Below are positions 25,189 to 38,260 of a DNA stretch of 64,000 nt, piece by piece; position 1 is the first letter of the stretch; each line of letters starts with the position of its first letter. The position numbers and the translations under genes are program-made. This DNA comes from Monilinia fructicola (Eukaryota; Ascomycota; Leotiomycetes; Helotiales; Sclerotiniaceae), in assembly GCA_008692225.1 (NCBI GenBank), contig VICG01000009.1, positions 1,054,001 to 1,118,000 on the forward strand. The letters run 5' to 3'. The notes under the pieces are model-generated. The model saw only the letters and a list, made by a program, of their open reading frames with translations. It did not search any database and was not told the DNA's origin.

Positions 25189-28100
25189 AAGCCTAAGCGG
25201 AGAGAATACACTACTGCACTCATGCATATGTTTGTTTCCAATTGTATAAAACCATATCTACTAAGTGGTCTTATTAGTAATTGAGCCTTTTCTTTTGAGT
25301 ACAGTGATCGATCTTAGCTAGCTACTTGGCATTCTCTCGGGTCGCTTCTTTCTTTCATGGTACCGTCTAGTATTTTCGTAGATAGATGCATGACTTTGAT
25401 CGCTTTGCTTTGCTTTGCTGCAGACGGCAGACTGCAGACTGCAGTACGCTGTGATTTTGGTGATACATAGATATATACCCGCAGATCCTCGGTTCTTCTC
25501 GAATCTACATAGCTTCGGTATTTTCATGACTCTCGAGTAGATATGATTGGCAGGTATACGGGATACTATACTATAAGGAAACTACTTCGAGATTGGTTTT
25601 TTTTAGTAGCCAACATTAAGTTTCCCAGCATTTTCTCATTCCCCCACTTTCCCCCAGCATATCAGATTGCTCGGCTGGTGCTGAACAGGCACCCTTTTAC
25701 AGAAAAACCTTCACTTGTCATGGCAGAAACGAGAAAACTTACCACCGACGTCGATTTTGCCTTGCTTATCCCTTGAATACTCCTACTATGTGGGACCAAC
25801 GGCTACAGTAGTACAGCACGAGGCTACAGATATAAATGAGGCCATTTGCAAGGTTTGATTTGTCTCGGGACAGATGGGAATCCACATGGACGATATTGGC
25901 ATATATGCGAATTGTGAGCCAAACTCCCCATGACCTTTCGCTATCGTTCGATGATCAGGGATACCAGAAAAGCTTGAACTTGTACGAAATTTGGGAAGTT
26001 TCAAAGAAATGACATGTTTGCCACGCCAGTGGACCTCGACTTGAATGTGTTTAGCGATGGAATGGGGAATTTGGGCAAGATTGACATATGCACGTCAAAT
26101 CTAAGCTTGGGGAGAAGCTCGAACGATCATCATTCAATTTTGCGGACTGTTAATCTGATAGGGCGAGTATATTGGTGGTGAATTCTATTGGATATCTGGG
26201 AGCGACGTGCTCCGATCTCAATCCTCATCTAATCCCGACCGCAGCCTCACTATCAAGTCGTAAAATTTACATTTGCAGCGCAAAATCCAAAAAGAATTCC
26301 ATGCTCAAGAATTCCAAGATAGGGATCCATCTCAACATGAAGATTTGTTAAGCTCTAAACTTGAAGTTGGGTCTTTCCGGAGGTAGCTCCAAATGGAGGT
26401 TCCTCACCCCGGCTCCAACTCCTTTCTAACCTTGAATCCACTAAGCTGGACCCTGACTCTGCACTGTTCAGTCTGCTTCAATGACAGCATTCTGGGACCA
26501 TTTAGAGAGAGGCTCAAGAACATGGTTGTTCCGACTGTAGAGTAGCTCTTTCACACATTTTTATACCCTGTCAATGGCCAATCAGAAGCTTGAGAATGTT
26601 CCAATGCCATATGCAACTACCGCATGAGCCTGGTGAAACGATTCCTTGCATTTCTATCTCTTGGTATCTCATGGTGATACTGTCCCTTTCAAGTTTCCAC
26701 CATAAACAATTGATGGGTCAGGTCCACAAACTGATGATCGAAGTGATCTGAATGGCTAGTGCCTTTTATCTTAGCCAATGAAGAGTATTATTGATCAAGT
26801 TTTCGGTCAAATGAGTAGCGAAATCTGTATTCAATGATCAATCCCATTCGTTTGATTTATATGGATCAGTCCAGTATCTAACGTACAGCATGCGCTTATG
26901 CGCGGGAGAGTAGATGTCATCCAAAGTCCAGTTGCCTATTTGAGAATCTTCGACCGAATACGGTGAGAATAGATTATTAAATGGGAAGTCAAGTCATGGG
27001 TGAGAGTCAAGGAAATATGATAAGATGCCGACGGTTGCAAACATCCGGGACCAGCTACGTTTGTTGGGCCGAAGTATCTACATTAGATATCCGGTTGGAA
27101 GAATGTGTTTGATGACCATGTCACTTGGCCTGCAAATGATCTTATGGGGAACGAAACAAACTTTTTTTTGCGTCTTTTTGTCTCGGTATCAGTTACTAGG
27201 GCTACTGTAGCAGGGCAAAAAGATTTATGCATAACTCTTGTGAAAGGCATCTTCCCTCATTCCGCCTGTTCTCCGCAAGAGGGTTTGATTTCTCAATTGC
27301 CAAGAGACTAAGCTTTTGATATTCAAGTAAAGTTTAGCCTTGGCTTTTCTAAAATCTCAAGGATGACATCGTTGGTTGGCTGTTAAACTGGACTAATAAG
27401 TAAAAGGTGGAAGAGTTACTAAGAATAGTTAAGATGCAGTCCACATGTGGTCTGCACTGATTTTTTCGATCCACTGATGCCACTCTAACACCCGCAAGTC
27501 ACCGAAGTTCGAACACCTTGGAAGAGTTCTTTCTGATTAATCTTGTCATACTTGATCTCTCTATCCGAGAATCTTCCCCGAGAATTTACCTCCATAAATC
27601 CGATATGTGGAGTAGAAAAATACCTAAGTCCGGGAAGTCCGATACCAATGGTAATACCTCCCTCTATTCGTAACTAAGGGGAGAGATCAACACATCTAAA
27701 GTCGGTTTTTTTACCCTCAATAACTGGGCTTCCTTGGGGTTCATTTCCTCGAGGCTCGAGGCACAAACGAGTCGTTCGTTGTGGCTGCATTTTCAAATAT
27801 TGCCAGCTTCACTGCGAGACTACTGTACCAAGCAACCAAGCATTAGACGACTTATCGGCTATCAGGCAGCAAATTGCTTTAAATAGTGTACTATTGTAGT
27901 CTGAATGGCGTGGGCTATCACTATTGCTACCAACCGTGCGTACAAGATCCCGCTTCAACCCTTTTAGGCCATGCGAGAGGAAAATACATGCAAGAAGAGG
28001 CGACAACTAACGAACTACTCAACACCTGCAGAGAGCAACCTTGCTAATTTTTAATATCTATCATATTGTTAGTCTCATACATGATCTAGCAATTGGGCCT

Positions 28101-31100
28101 ATGACGAAAGTAGATAATCCAATGTATGCTTCAAATCGTTGTTACATCCGGCTCATCGTGCACTTGGACCGCCGCATTGATGTTCTGACTCCTTAGATGC
28201 TGTACAGCAAATATTAGATCTTCTCTTCATTCTATTTAGTCTCTGCATCGGAAGCATAGCCTTCCATGTCTTCTTCCACATTCATCACCTTTTTCAGCCC
28301 GGAAAGAAAAAATTACGGATGAATGGAGAGCATGCATATGCTGCAATACACAATGACATGCTGGATGGACACTCAAGATCTGTGATTTGGCCTATCTACG
28401 GACGTACTTTTTGCTGTACAGCATTCATCTTACAAAAAGGGGATTACAGAGGAACTTTCGCGAAGAAAAGTAATATAGATTGCGGGGTATGTTCATGTAT
28501 TCTTCATGTATTCCCCAGCCCCCTCAATCTAATCAGGATAGTCGGTGAACGTGTGATCCTGATTCGCATGTATCACCGTAATGATCCCACCTCCTATAAT
28601 GATGAAAGCCGGATTGATATAACAATTAATGGTTATAATCTTGCGGACATGCATTCTACCCGACAGCCATCGAGAGACATACTACGCTCTCAAACACAGT
28701 CTAACCTGACCCAATGGCATGGCATACGACCCGGTACCCATGAACTAAGTAAGAGGTTTGCAACCGTCAAGCTGCGTCAAGTCGATAATGCCACAGCAAA
28801 CAATATAAAACTGTAAGTCTGACGATTGGTATCTCTAGCCATAATTGGATATCTGGATTCAACCCAATTCTTAAAGTTCGGCCAATCATCTATATATGCG
28901 CGTATTGCATGGCCCCCATTCAGCACCACCCCGATCTCTTTTCGGTTAATTCCCCCGGCATCGTTCGATCATTCGATGAAGAACGAGAAATGTGCCCGAT
29001 AAGGTAATGCATCGCACTCCTATCCGTACTTGATAGGATCAGAAAGAGGCAGTCCTCATGCACGTCGTCTTAGTCATCCTTCTCAAATTTCAGGGGTCAC
29101 ATTGATCAAATAATTTTGCTCGTTCGCCTCCTGAAAGATCATATCCCAACTACAGGAAGACAACCGCGAGGCAGTCGGTAGTGAAGTGAGAATTCTAAGT
29201 AGAGTTCTTACTATTATTGGATGAGCCACCACTAATTCGTAGTGGTGTAATCGTGGGATGACAACAATTCAAGTATCTCGACGGCGAAGTCGCTAGGGCG
29301 GCCTACATTGAGATTTGACATTGGTTTACGGTCATGGGTAATAACTCAATAGTTGATGCTTCCGCGAGCACAAAGAGGCAAAGCTTCTCGGTGAAGGAAT
29401 GTCTGTTTGGGAGTAATCGTTCCATTGAGTCAGCATGCAAAGGGCTGTCGACACGCATGTCACTATTGGAGGGTTCACTCATCATCAGTCGATAACTCAC
29501 CTCACTTGTTGCGACGGTAAGAAATTCTTGAAGCCATTAGAGGTTACCTGGAACGTTTTTATTGTCCCTATCATCTACCTACGATTTTGCTACTTGGGAA
29601 GGTGGCATGATCTTCAAGTTAATCTTGAATAATCTTTCAATGCGAAACTCCGTCGTTGCACCTTTGAGTTGTCATCTGCCGTCCCAGTAAGTTTTATCAG
29701 TGAAAAATCTTCAATGGATTCCATGAAATATCTAGGGCCTACAATACAGCAGCGATAATTCAATTCAAACTACTTTGATTTCTCACAGCCCGTTAATTTC
29801 TGAACATAACCAGGCTTTACCACTGAATCTTTTATTTCAAGTGATGATTTCAATATCTCAACCTTGCAAATGAGCTCAGCATTCAAGAAGATCTCACTGT
29901 AGGAAACAACTTCAACAATCCAGGATTTCTCCATGTCCAGATACATTCTGCACTATTGGGGCCACCGGACTTTCTTTCGCCCATCAACACACTTACATGT
30001 TGTCATATTCCACCACCATACTCTCATTGACGCCCAAAAAACTACCAACTATCAGCTGAAACAACTACCACTCATTATTCATCTCTTCCTCTATCCATTC
30101 CTCTTGCCCAGTTACATACCTGCGGGTGTCAAGATCTTCTCGTCATTATCAGGCACAGGTGGAAAAAGTGTGGAAAGTGAGTTTTGGCAGTGAGTTTTCG
30201 ACAGTTGGACGCTTGGGATGAATGTGTTCTTGTAACGATGATGATATGAGGGAGAATATCAATATTTCCTTCCACTTAAGTGGACACAGCCCCAACATCT
30301 CCGCTCTTATATCACATCAGACAAGTCACTACGCCATTCCTTCGTCTGCTGCCCTTTCTCCCTTTCTCACAGTTTTCAACAGAAGCGAGTGGAACCTTTT
30401 CAGAACATGTATCAGACGTGAATCAATCACCCTTGGGATCTAAAAATCCTCAAAGGTAAGTTGGAGTGCTCTCGACATTCGAATGATTTGGAAAAAAATT
30501 CTCCGATTGTTACTAGACAATCTAACACGTTCTTGATTTGCTCCCTCTCTATTGCCTCCAGTCCATACCAACTTATGCTGTTGCTGAATATCTCAAAACC
30601 CTTATCTCCATCCCCTGGCGTGACGTCCATCTTGAATTTGGAGGCTGCAAAGTTCCTTATCCACCTCCTTCGTTCCTGTCCTCTCATCGTGTTATCCCCA
30701 CAGGACGATCAGCATAGCATACCTCGCCATGCGTAGCAAGCAGTCTACATAAGATTGCAATAATCCTTTGGGAAAAGCAATTCACAGCATCGACCACAGG
30801 CTAGTTGGTATGCCGTTCAAACGTCCAGCTCCTAAACATACACTCCTACCCAACGCATGACCCAAAACCGCCCCCTTTTCACAAATATACATTTGCCCAA
30901 GCCGGGGCCAGCCAACTTTATATACATGAACGCCAGGCATACCCATACCCATGGTGCCATACCCATACCCCTCGACCCCGACCTCGACCCCCCTTGCTCG
31001 ACCGGGCCAACCGTTTCCTTCTCGACTTCCCAGTCCCCACCCACCCTAGCGCTTAATCTGCAAACACGAGCTATCCGCAACGGCAAACGCCATCGCCCAC

Positions 31101-31494
31101 CTTTACGAACAAAGATCTGCATTCGATCCCCACAACGCCCGTATTCAGCCAGTCCGACGCAGACCATCATCCAGCACACAGGACGCCCGCCTGTCGTAAT
31201 TTGAATGCCCATAGTATACTTCCTCCCCAGAGGCATCTCTCATCGCACCGTCTCCCAAACGGGCTCTTGTTTCGCCTTTCCCCGAAGGCCTCGGCTAATG
31301 CGCTCCAACCCTTTTTGAACGCTGGGCGCATTTCCATTCGCCTTGAAGACGCCCCCTGAATATTTATTCCTTCTCCACATTCGCATCCCATGAGTCTTCG
31401 GTGGCCTCGCGATCTTCCGAGGACTTTTCCCTCTTCGCACAGCATACGCAGCGTCCACCTGCCCTTCGTTCACATCTTCGCATCTTCACCTCTC

Positions 31495-31590
31495 CACTCC
31501 TTCCTTCCTTCCTTCCTTCCTTCCTTCCTCCTTCCCTTCTCCCTTCTCCCACCTCACCTCTCCACCTCTCCACCTCTCCACCCCCTTTCC
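31495..31590 (+). repeat. Pyrimidine tract with (CTTC)n
   Basis: Nearly pure C/T strand of about 95 bases, beginning with tandem CTTC units. Such tracts often precede transcription starts in filamentous fungi, but no coding sequence follows within 1 kb on this strand. Confidence 0.75.
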
Positions 31591-32648
31591 ATACCCACAA
31601 ACACTACCGCAACACAGAGCCCACGAATCGCCGCAACAAAAAGGCGAGTCATGCATAATATACACCACTCGCAGCATACTTCCCTAACGCTTTAACCGTC
31701 ACCTTGTCTCTACGGAGTCCACAGCATTGAATCTGAACTGCACCGCATTGAATTAAACTCGCACCCACACTCCCATCTGCACGCCATACACTACACGCCA
31801 TACACCATCACCACAAACCATCACCACACACCAAAGACCAAACGCCACTCCCAATCTAAGGATTTTAAAAATTTCTATGCTAATATGTACTATTCGGCCA
31901 CATCCCTCCCCGCAAGCGATATGCCAAATCTATCTACGGTATCTAACTAAGTATGCAATAAAACAACATCCACGCTATGCTTGTGCCTCGAAGCCCATCC
32001 ATCCATCCAATTCAGACCCTTTCATATACTTCATATCTTGATAATTTTTTTTTCACTTCCTTCATACCTTGGGCTCCACCAGCTGTTCTTAGCTCGAGGC
32101 GGAAGAGGGAAGAAAAAAGAGGTGTATAAGATGAAGTATATCTATCTAATTGTCCCTGCCTGCTTTGCCATTCGTCCATTCCATCATGATGCATGGTTGT
32201 AGATAGATAGCCACCAACGATTCCACCCCCACTTCGAGCTGTACCTGCAAGCCCAAGGCAAAATGAAACATGAAAGAGAAAATCAACCGCTATGCCATCC
32301 TTTTAGCCAGAATGTTGTATACTATTTTCCTCTTTCAACCATTATCAAGGCCTTCATTCAACTCTCCTCAAATCACTAATTCCTATCCACTTTCATCATC
32401 CCCGTCCAATAAAACGTAACCCTCCTCACGTTGGACTTCTTTTGTAAATACAAATACTTCATGCATACCCTGCACGCAAACTCCTGCATGCTTGCTGTTT
32501 GACCTTTTGTTTCATCAAAGGGCAAGTATTAACTTGCTTGTATCTTTCTTTATTCGTTCCCTAGCCCATGTACGCCTCATCCATTCCCAGATCACAATAT
32601 GCTTGGAATTTCGAATGAACCTGAAGCGCATTCAATTCATGTTCATAT

Positions 32649-35629
32649 TTACAGATTGTATGTTGACCTCAAAGCTGTGATAGCTGCTGGAGAAACATTG
32701 CTGCTGAGAAATGCGTTGAAATCCGGAATTAGACCTTTGTAAAGGTCGAGAACCTGTATCAGGAACACATATATTAGCTATGTTTGAATCTTAGGGGCAT
32801 AAATTTTAGTAACTTACGTGCTGGAATGCCTGTTGTAATTCGGCATTCCACGTACTACCGGTTTCAGCATCCTTTCTGTACTTTGCTATCTCAGTGATAA
32901 ATTGCGCTAATGTTTTCTCCATGGCTTGCGGGTTCAACATAACAATCGACAAAAAGCCCTTGAAAGCAGTAGCCTTTTCCAGGGTGTGATCAACACCTTC
33001 GAGAGCCTTCAAAAATGGTTGAGAAAAGGTGGCTAAGTGGGGTGATAGAATCTCGGCGTTGTATAGACCCAATCGTCCTAGAGCTATGGCTGCGTTCTCA
33101 TTCACTGACTTTGGTACCATTGGATTGGACAGTATTTCAAGGAATTTCTCAGATAATTTGGGCACATATGGGGCCATATCCTTTTGGTATTGAATTGCAA
33201 CCTCACCTGCAGACCAGCATGCATTGTTGAGGACGCTAAAGGTCGACTCAATCTGCTCGTCAACAATCGAATCAAGGTCAAGTTGGCGAATGAGGGGGGG
33301 AGTAGCGTGGGGAGGAATTCTCGTAGTTGTGGAAATACGTATTTGGCACAGTCTCCCAATAACGCATAGGATGATTGGCGGACGTCGTTCTCTGGATCCT
33401 CCATGCAATATACGAGAAGTTGGAAAAGTTGGGGCTGCGAGCCGGATACGAGCGCCGCAGATTGCTTTTCGTCAACTGCTTGAATAATAGCGCTTAATAG
33501 ATCCAAACTAGTTATCAAGAAATCCTTGTCCGGAGTGTCTAACCCTGGATTATTGACCGCTGCCATGAATTCTTGCAGGTTTTGATGTATGATTGTCACA
33601 CATCTCGTGAAAACGGGGGCGGCAAATGGGGCAAAGCTTTCTGCCAAAGCAGTAGCCACATACGACAAGCATTCTAAGAGTGGGAATAGTTCTCGTGATT
33701 GATCAGAAACTTTGTGCCACCGGTGGATAAGTGCGGGCATCAACAAGTCGATGAGCTCTGATTGCGCCAAACCCTGGCCTACATGCTCGGCCAATGTTTG
33801 AACGCAGTCGTAGAGAATGAACATGTTACGATCCTTGTATTGCTCAAAGCACGTGACAAATTGCTGAATAATTGGTTTGCAATAGGGCGTGAGATTGGTA
33901 CCTGCTTTTTCTTCAAGATGAGCAAATGCCGAGGCGCCAGCTTCCTGTACCCTCTTGTTGCGGTCCAACATCTTTGTCAGGATACCCTCCATCATGGGCT
34001 CGAAATATCGTGCTCGAGCATTTGCATCTTGAAGTCCAGCAGCCCAGGCAGAGTATCTACCAAGAGTCCAGCAGGTGATTTGCCTAACCAAAGGTTCGGC
34101 GTCATTTAAAAGTGAGATCAGATAGGGAACCAGCTCGGGTAAATGTGGAGTAACAACGCCATACAGCCTTCAGCAACAGCACCGAGAGCCAAAACAGCTG
34201 CTTCCCGGTATTGCCATTCTTGATGTCGTAGGTTGGTCATTAGATATGGAAGGATGGTGGTGAAGACTGGCCCGTTGAAATCGGTTGCGAAAACATCCAG
34301 TGCTGCAGCTGAACACTTTCTTAAATTCCATTTATCTTCTGGGGCTTCATCATCATCATCATCATCATCATCCTCTATTTCTCCCTCATCGAGGTCATCA
34401 TCATCCATGCCTGCGAGTTTGGCGTAATCACCACCGTTCGCCGCTCCATTGTTGTCGCCATTTGTTTGCATCCTCGCAGCCTTACTTTTTCGCGAATTTA
34501 GGTTTAATATCCTCAGCACGGTCTTCGATATCAGCATCATCGCCCCCTCCTTCAAGCATGGCGATATCCTCCTCACTATATACCATACTTTCAAGTAAGA
34601 CAGGAATAATCTTGTCAAGATATGGACCCAGGGCAGTCCACAACTCATCGTGTTCTCCAACAGTAAGCCAAAACTCGGCCGCGTCACAGGCCAACTCTTC
34701 GTCATCAATTTTTTCGTTGCTGTGCTATCATGTAATCGACCAGGCCACTAATATGTGGAAGGATCTTATCAGGTCGAATCTCCACAATCTGGACAAAAGC
34801 TCGGCAGACCTGTCGTCGAACTTCGTTTGAGGGGTCGCTGGCGAGCTGAAAGAGGCGGTTGAGCAAATCATCCAAAGATACAAGTAAGGCTTGGGGTTTG
34901 TGTGGAATGAAGATATTCAAACTGGTTAGAGCCAGAGTTCTGATTCTTGGCTTCTCGTTCGTAGCAAACTCAATAAGCTTGGGAATAATGAATGTGAGGG
35001 GTCGCTGCCCTTGATACTCCTTGTCCAAGATTTTTCGATTGTCCTCACAAATCTTTGACAATGCTGCCATAGCCCCCTCCTGTGCTTCTGGCGAAATAGA
35101 ACCATCGTTATTTCCAATCAGAGCCAGCAAATCTGGCAATATCTGTGGCCACCCTAATATGCCTCCCTTGCCAACAATCTCTGTGATTACATTTCCTGCA
35201 TAATTTCTTATGGTTGACGTTTTGTCTTGAAGGGCCAATGGAACCGAAGATTGGATAAGAGCTAGACTCTCAGGGGGTATCGACTTGTATCCAGATCTAA
35301 TGTTGTTCTTCAGCATCATGGCCGCTGCCGATCGAATGGTAAAGTATTCATTTGGAGTATAACTTAAACCCGAGGGGACCTCCGAATGCGAGAACAAGTA
35401 GGTAAGGTAATTATTGATGTCAGGAGAAGATTTTGCTTGGGATAGCATCTGTTAGGTAGGAGCATTAGATGGGGCTCTGGAAGAACAAATCTAGGGTATG
35501 TGATGTATTTCCAAAGAAGAAGCTTACAATCTCTGCCTGCTTCTGAGCATTCTTGTTTTGCCCACTTAACGAGTCTTTCAGACATCCTGATAATTGCCTC
35601 AAAGCCTCTTGTTCCGGCTGCCACGCCAT
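32649..35629 (-). CDS. KAP104: Transportin / karyopherin beta-2 (Kap104), interrupted by four indels
   Basis: Nuclear import receptor of the importin-beta family; Kap104/transportin carries PY-NLS cargos such as mRNA-binding proteins. Exons 35629-35528, 35448-32818 and 32753-32649 would encode about 945 aa of HEAT repeats (human TNPO1 is ~890). Typical segments: PDINNYLTYLFSH and AAAMMLKNNIRSGYK near the N-terminus, the acidic H8-type loop DDDDLDEGEIEDDDDD followed by EAPEDKWNLRKCSAAALD, LVRQITCWTLGRYSAW, and NNACWSAGEVAIQYQ. The frame is broken four times at homopolymers: an extra A in the runs at 34709-34714 and 34486-34490 (plus-strand T runs), and a missing base at 34159-34160 and in the run at 33294-33300. 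Net change is zero. The family is essential or nearly so, so sequence error is likelier than a pseudogene. Confidence 0.9.
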
Positions 35630-38260
35630 ATCTGTCACCCTCTCACTAGGAGCCTGTCGCACGTTCGATTTTGAGTATTCTAAAGATTCCGATATGCAGG
35701 TACGCACTTCAAAGTAAGGAATGGAAGCTCTGGGGGGTCACACAAGAATTTACTTGTGGGACGTTAAATGAGATAGTTCGACATCTGTCGCAAAAGACTA
35801 AATATTAGCTTTTTTATATTGACATGTAAAAGGAGTTTGTGGATACGACATGTAATTGATAAAAGAGTAAACGGATAGGAGGATGTAACTTACAAATCGC
35901 AATTATGAAATCATGAAGGGGGAGAAAGAAAAAAGGTAGAACTGTGTTACGATTCAACGAAGTATGAAATGGTGGGGTGTCAAAGTTTGGGCTGTTTGCT
36001 AAGGTTAGACCGACCTTAGAAAGAAAAAGATGTTGTCGAAATTTGGGGAGGGTGTCGATATTGTACTAGTATAGTAAATGTAATAGCTAGCATCCATTCA
36101 CATAACACGCTTGCAGGGGGTTATGGCTTTGGGTGGAGGTTAGGGCAGGTCAGAGGTAGGTAAGGCAGGTGGAGGTCGGTAGGTAGATGAAGCTTTTTCT
36201 TAATGACTGGTGGCTTCCGTCGCGTGAAAGTTTGTTGGATATTGGATATTGGATATTGGATATTGATTGTAACTGTTGGATAGATATCGATAGTCTTGGT
36301 GGAGGATAGGAAGGTAGGTAAGGTGTATTTCTTTGTAGATGGATATAGACGAATAGACGAATAGACGAGTAGACGAGTAGACAGATAGACAGATGGACAG
36401 ATGGACAGACAAGTAGCAGGTAGACAGACAGACAGGCAGGCAGATAGTTATACAACAAGATAGATAAACATCTAAATACCAGCAATAGAGTTATATTAGT
36501 TGCCTAGGTAAGTGAATATTGAAATATTGAAAATTATGGAGAGGTTTTGCTGGTTACCAAAGAATCTTGCTTCTTTTTGGTGTAGCAGTACCTCTAGCTA
36601 CTTATGTGTGTGTATGTATATATCTATCTATATATCTACCTAGGTAGGTATGCATGTGAGCAGGTATATACGTATGTATGTATGTATATATGTATATATA
36701 TATGTATATATGTCGGTATGTACCTATGGATGCCCAGCTGTATTTAATCCTTCCGTCTTAGTGGCTTCTTTGACTGTTCTTCCCTTCCAATTATCCACAC
36801 GGGTGGCTACTTATTGTTTGAAGAATGGAATTATTCTAAACCAATGATTAAGCTAGAATTGATTCTGCGCGCTCGTCTTCAGAATGAAACTCGCTTGAGC
36901 GAATAAATTTTGAGGGGCAATACAGTTCCAAGGTTGTTGATTGCCGATATTAACATGGGATATTGGGTGAGATGGTAAGATAGAGAGAGATACTAGGTAG
37001 GTTGACCTGACCGGTAGAAGGGAGGACTTCTTTTCAATTTGTTCTCAATGTAATTAATTGTACATGTAGTTGTCGATGTTCCTAGTTGCCACTGCAATGT
37101 ACATCCATGGATATAATTGTAATTGGACATAAATACAAATTCAACAACAAAATATTAATATGATATATATCAGGCAGTATAGGCAATTTATCTCTTCCAA
37201 CCTTGGAAAATATTGATCTTGTTACTACCTCATGACTGATATATATTTTGATAGACTCACTTCTTTGTTCATGCAATTTGCCATTAAGGCAAGAGAAGAT
37301 TTTTAAGACACCGTGTAACTTTAGAACCTAAGGTCCAAGCCTAAAGGATATCGTATTCGCGGAAGGTTTAGATTGCAAATATCTAGTTCTATTCATTCAG
37401 TAAAGGATGTACGTTAAACGGGACGGCGTATCACACAATACACTTCTTATTCAATTGATTTCTCATGAGGAGCCATTGCTGCAAACCTGCAGCAGCTGGG
37501 ACAGTTCATGTAGCTATCCGGTGACTGTAGCCCCAGCCCTATATCAGGGAGCCAAATCATCCTCACCTCCCTCCAAAAGTTCGAGTCTCAATGCGGCGGT
37601 AAATTTTGCTACCTATAACCCAGAAGAGACACAAATGAATAGCCTCATCTCTATCTTGAATAGACAATGGATTCAGAGTGGCCTGGGAGTCTTACATGCA
37701 GAGAACCCACATGACATACACTAATTATTGAGATTTCGACGGTTTCGAGACACGATTAACGGTTGTACTGAACGAAAGATTTGATAGACAATGAAGTATT
37801 GGCGGAGCGAGCCAGTCGTGAGCCATTGTATGTCTTCAGAAGGATGTAGAAAGAGATTGGACCTTGGTAAGTATCCAGTGATGTTATTGTTGCACCGAAA
37901 AACAATACAGTGCAAGTAAGATCCCAAGGACTTGGTCCCGTACTTTGTCAGGGTGCACATCTGACGATTATTGCTGTCCCACAAATGGATTGTAATACGA
38001 GCCTCGATGAAGAATTTTGGCCGATAATCCTCAATTTGAGGTATTACAATTCTTATTATGGCTTGAATAGCTCATTAGTCATTTCTAGAACCGGCATTCG
38101 TACAACGTTAGAGTGCACAATCATCAAGTTGTAGCTGGATTTGCAAGGACCCGATTCTCGGTATCGTCCGCTCTCCATCGTACGAGCTAGAATAATGGGT
38201 GAAGTAGCCTGTGCTTCATCTCCATTTGATATGATACTGAAGTCAAAGTCGGCTTCGGTT
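35630..38260. other. Intergenic region transportin/PAC4
   Basis: About 2.6 kb. It contains TGGATAT repeats (about 36234-36263), GACGAATA/GACAGATA-type repeats (about 36345-36432), a TATG/TATC-rich stretch (about 36604-36715) and two CCTAGGTA sites (36503, 36639). A 105-codon plus-strand ORF near 37407 shows no recognisable motif, so it is not called. Confidence 0.5.
36604..36715. repeat. TATG/TATC microsatellite-rich stretch
   Basis: Alternating purine-pyrimidine tetranucleotide runs (TATG, TATC, TATA), with one palindromic CCTAGGTA site inside. Confidence 0.8.

Larger units (their letters stand above)
18975..32648. other. 13.7-kb span with no supported protein gene
   Basis: Between the start of the Zn2Cys6 gene and the stop of transportin I find no ORF above 165 codons and no spliced chain of conserved motifs on either strand. 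The span holds microsatellites (TATGG at about 19930-19960, GGTATGGT at about 21672-21730, CTACAG/CTAAAG/CAACAG at about 25096-25188, CTTC at about 31498-31530). It also has eight of the ten CTGTACAG palindromes in the window, one TACGGAGTA site at 21153-21161 and a perfect hairpin at 29227-29247. I looked for tRNA T-loops, 5S and U6 signatures and saw none. Base composition by eye is like other spacers, not strongly AT-biased, so classical RIP-destroyed transposon DNA is not obvious. Long promoter, long 5' leader or non-coding transcripts are possible. Confidence 0.55.

Noticed and set aside
24763..27520. GAAGTTCGAAC strings near 24766 and 27505 as tRNA T-loops
   Set aside because: No matching acceptor stem, D-arm or anticodon arm can be folded around either site.
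28319..28816. 165-codon ORF, the longest in the gene-free span
   Set aside because: No recognisable motif, signal peptide or intron-linked continuation. At this span length one ORF of this size is not surprising. Kept open only if RNA-seq supports it.
25670..29430. Two peptides NRHPFTEKPSL (plus, near 25680) and NRHSFTEKLCL (minus, near 29400) resembling each other
   Set aside because: Could be remnants of one old repeat, but DNA similarity fades within about 30 bases on either side by eye. Too weak to claim; a self-alignment would decide.
34709..34714. Introns as an explanation of the transportin frame changes
   Set aside because: No GT...AG pair of acceptable length spans the four points without removing conserved HEAT-repeat residues.
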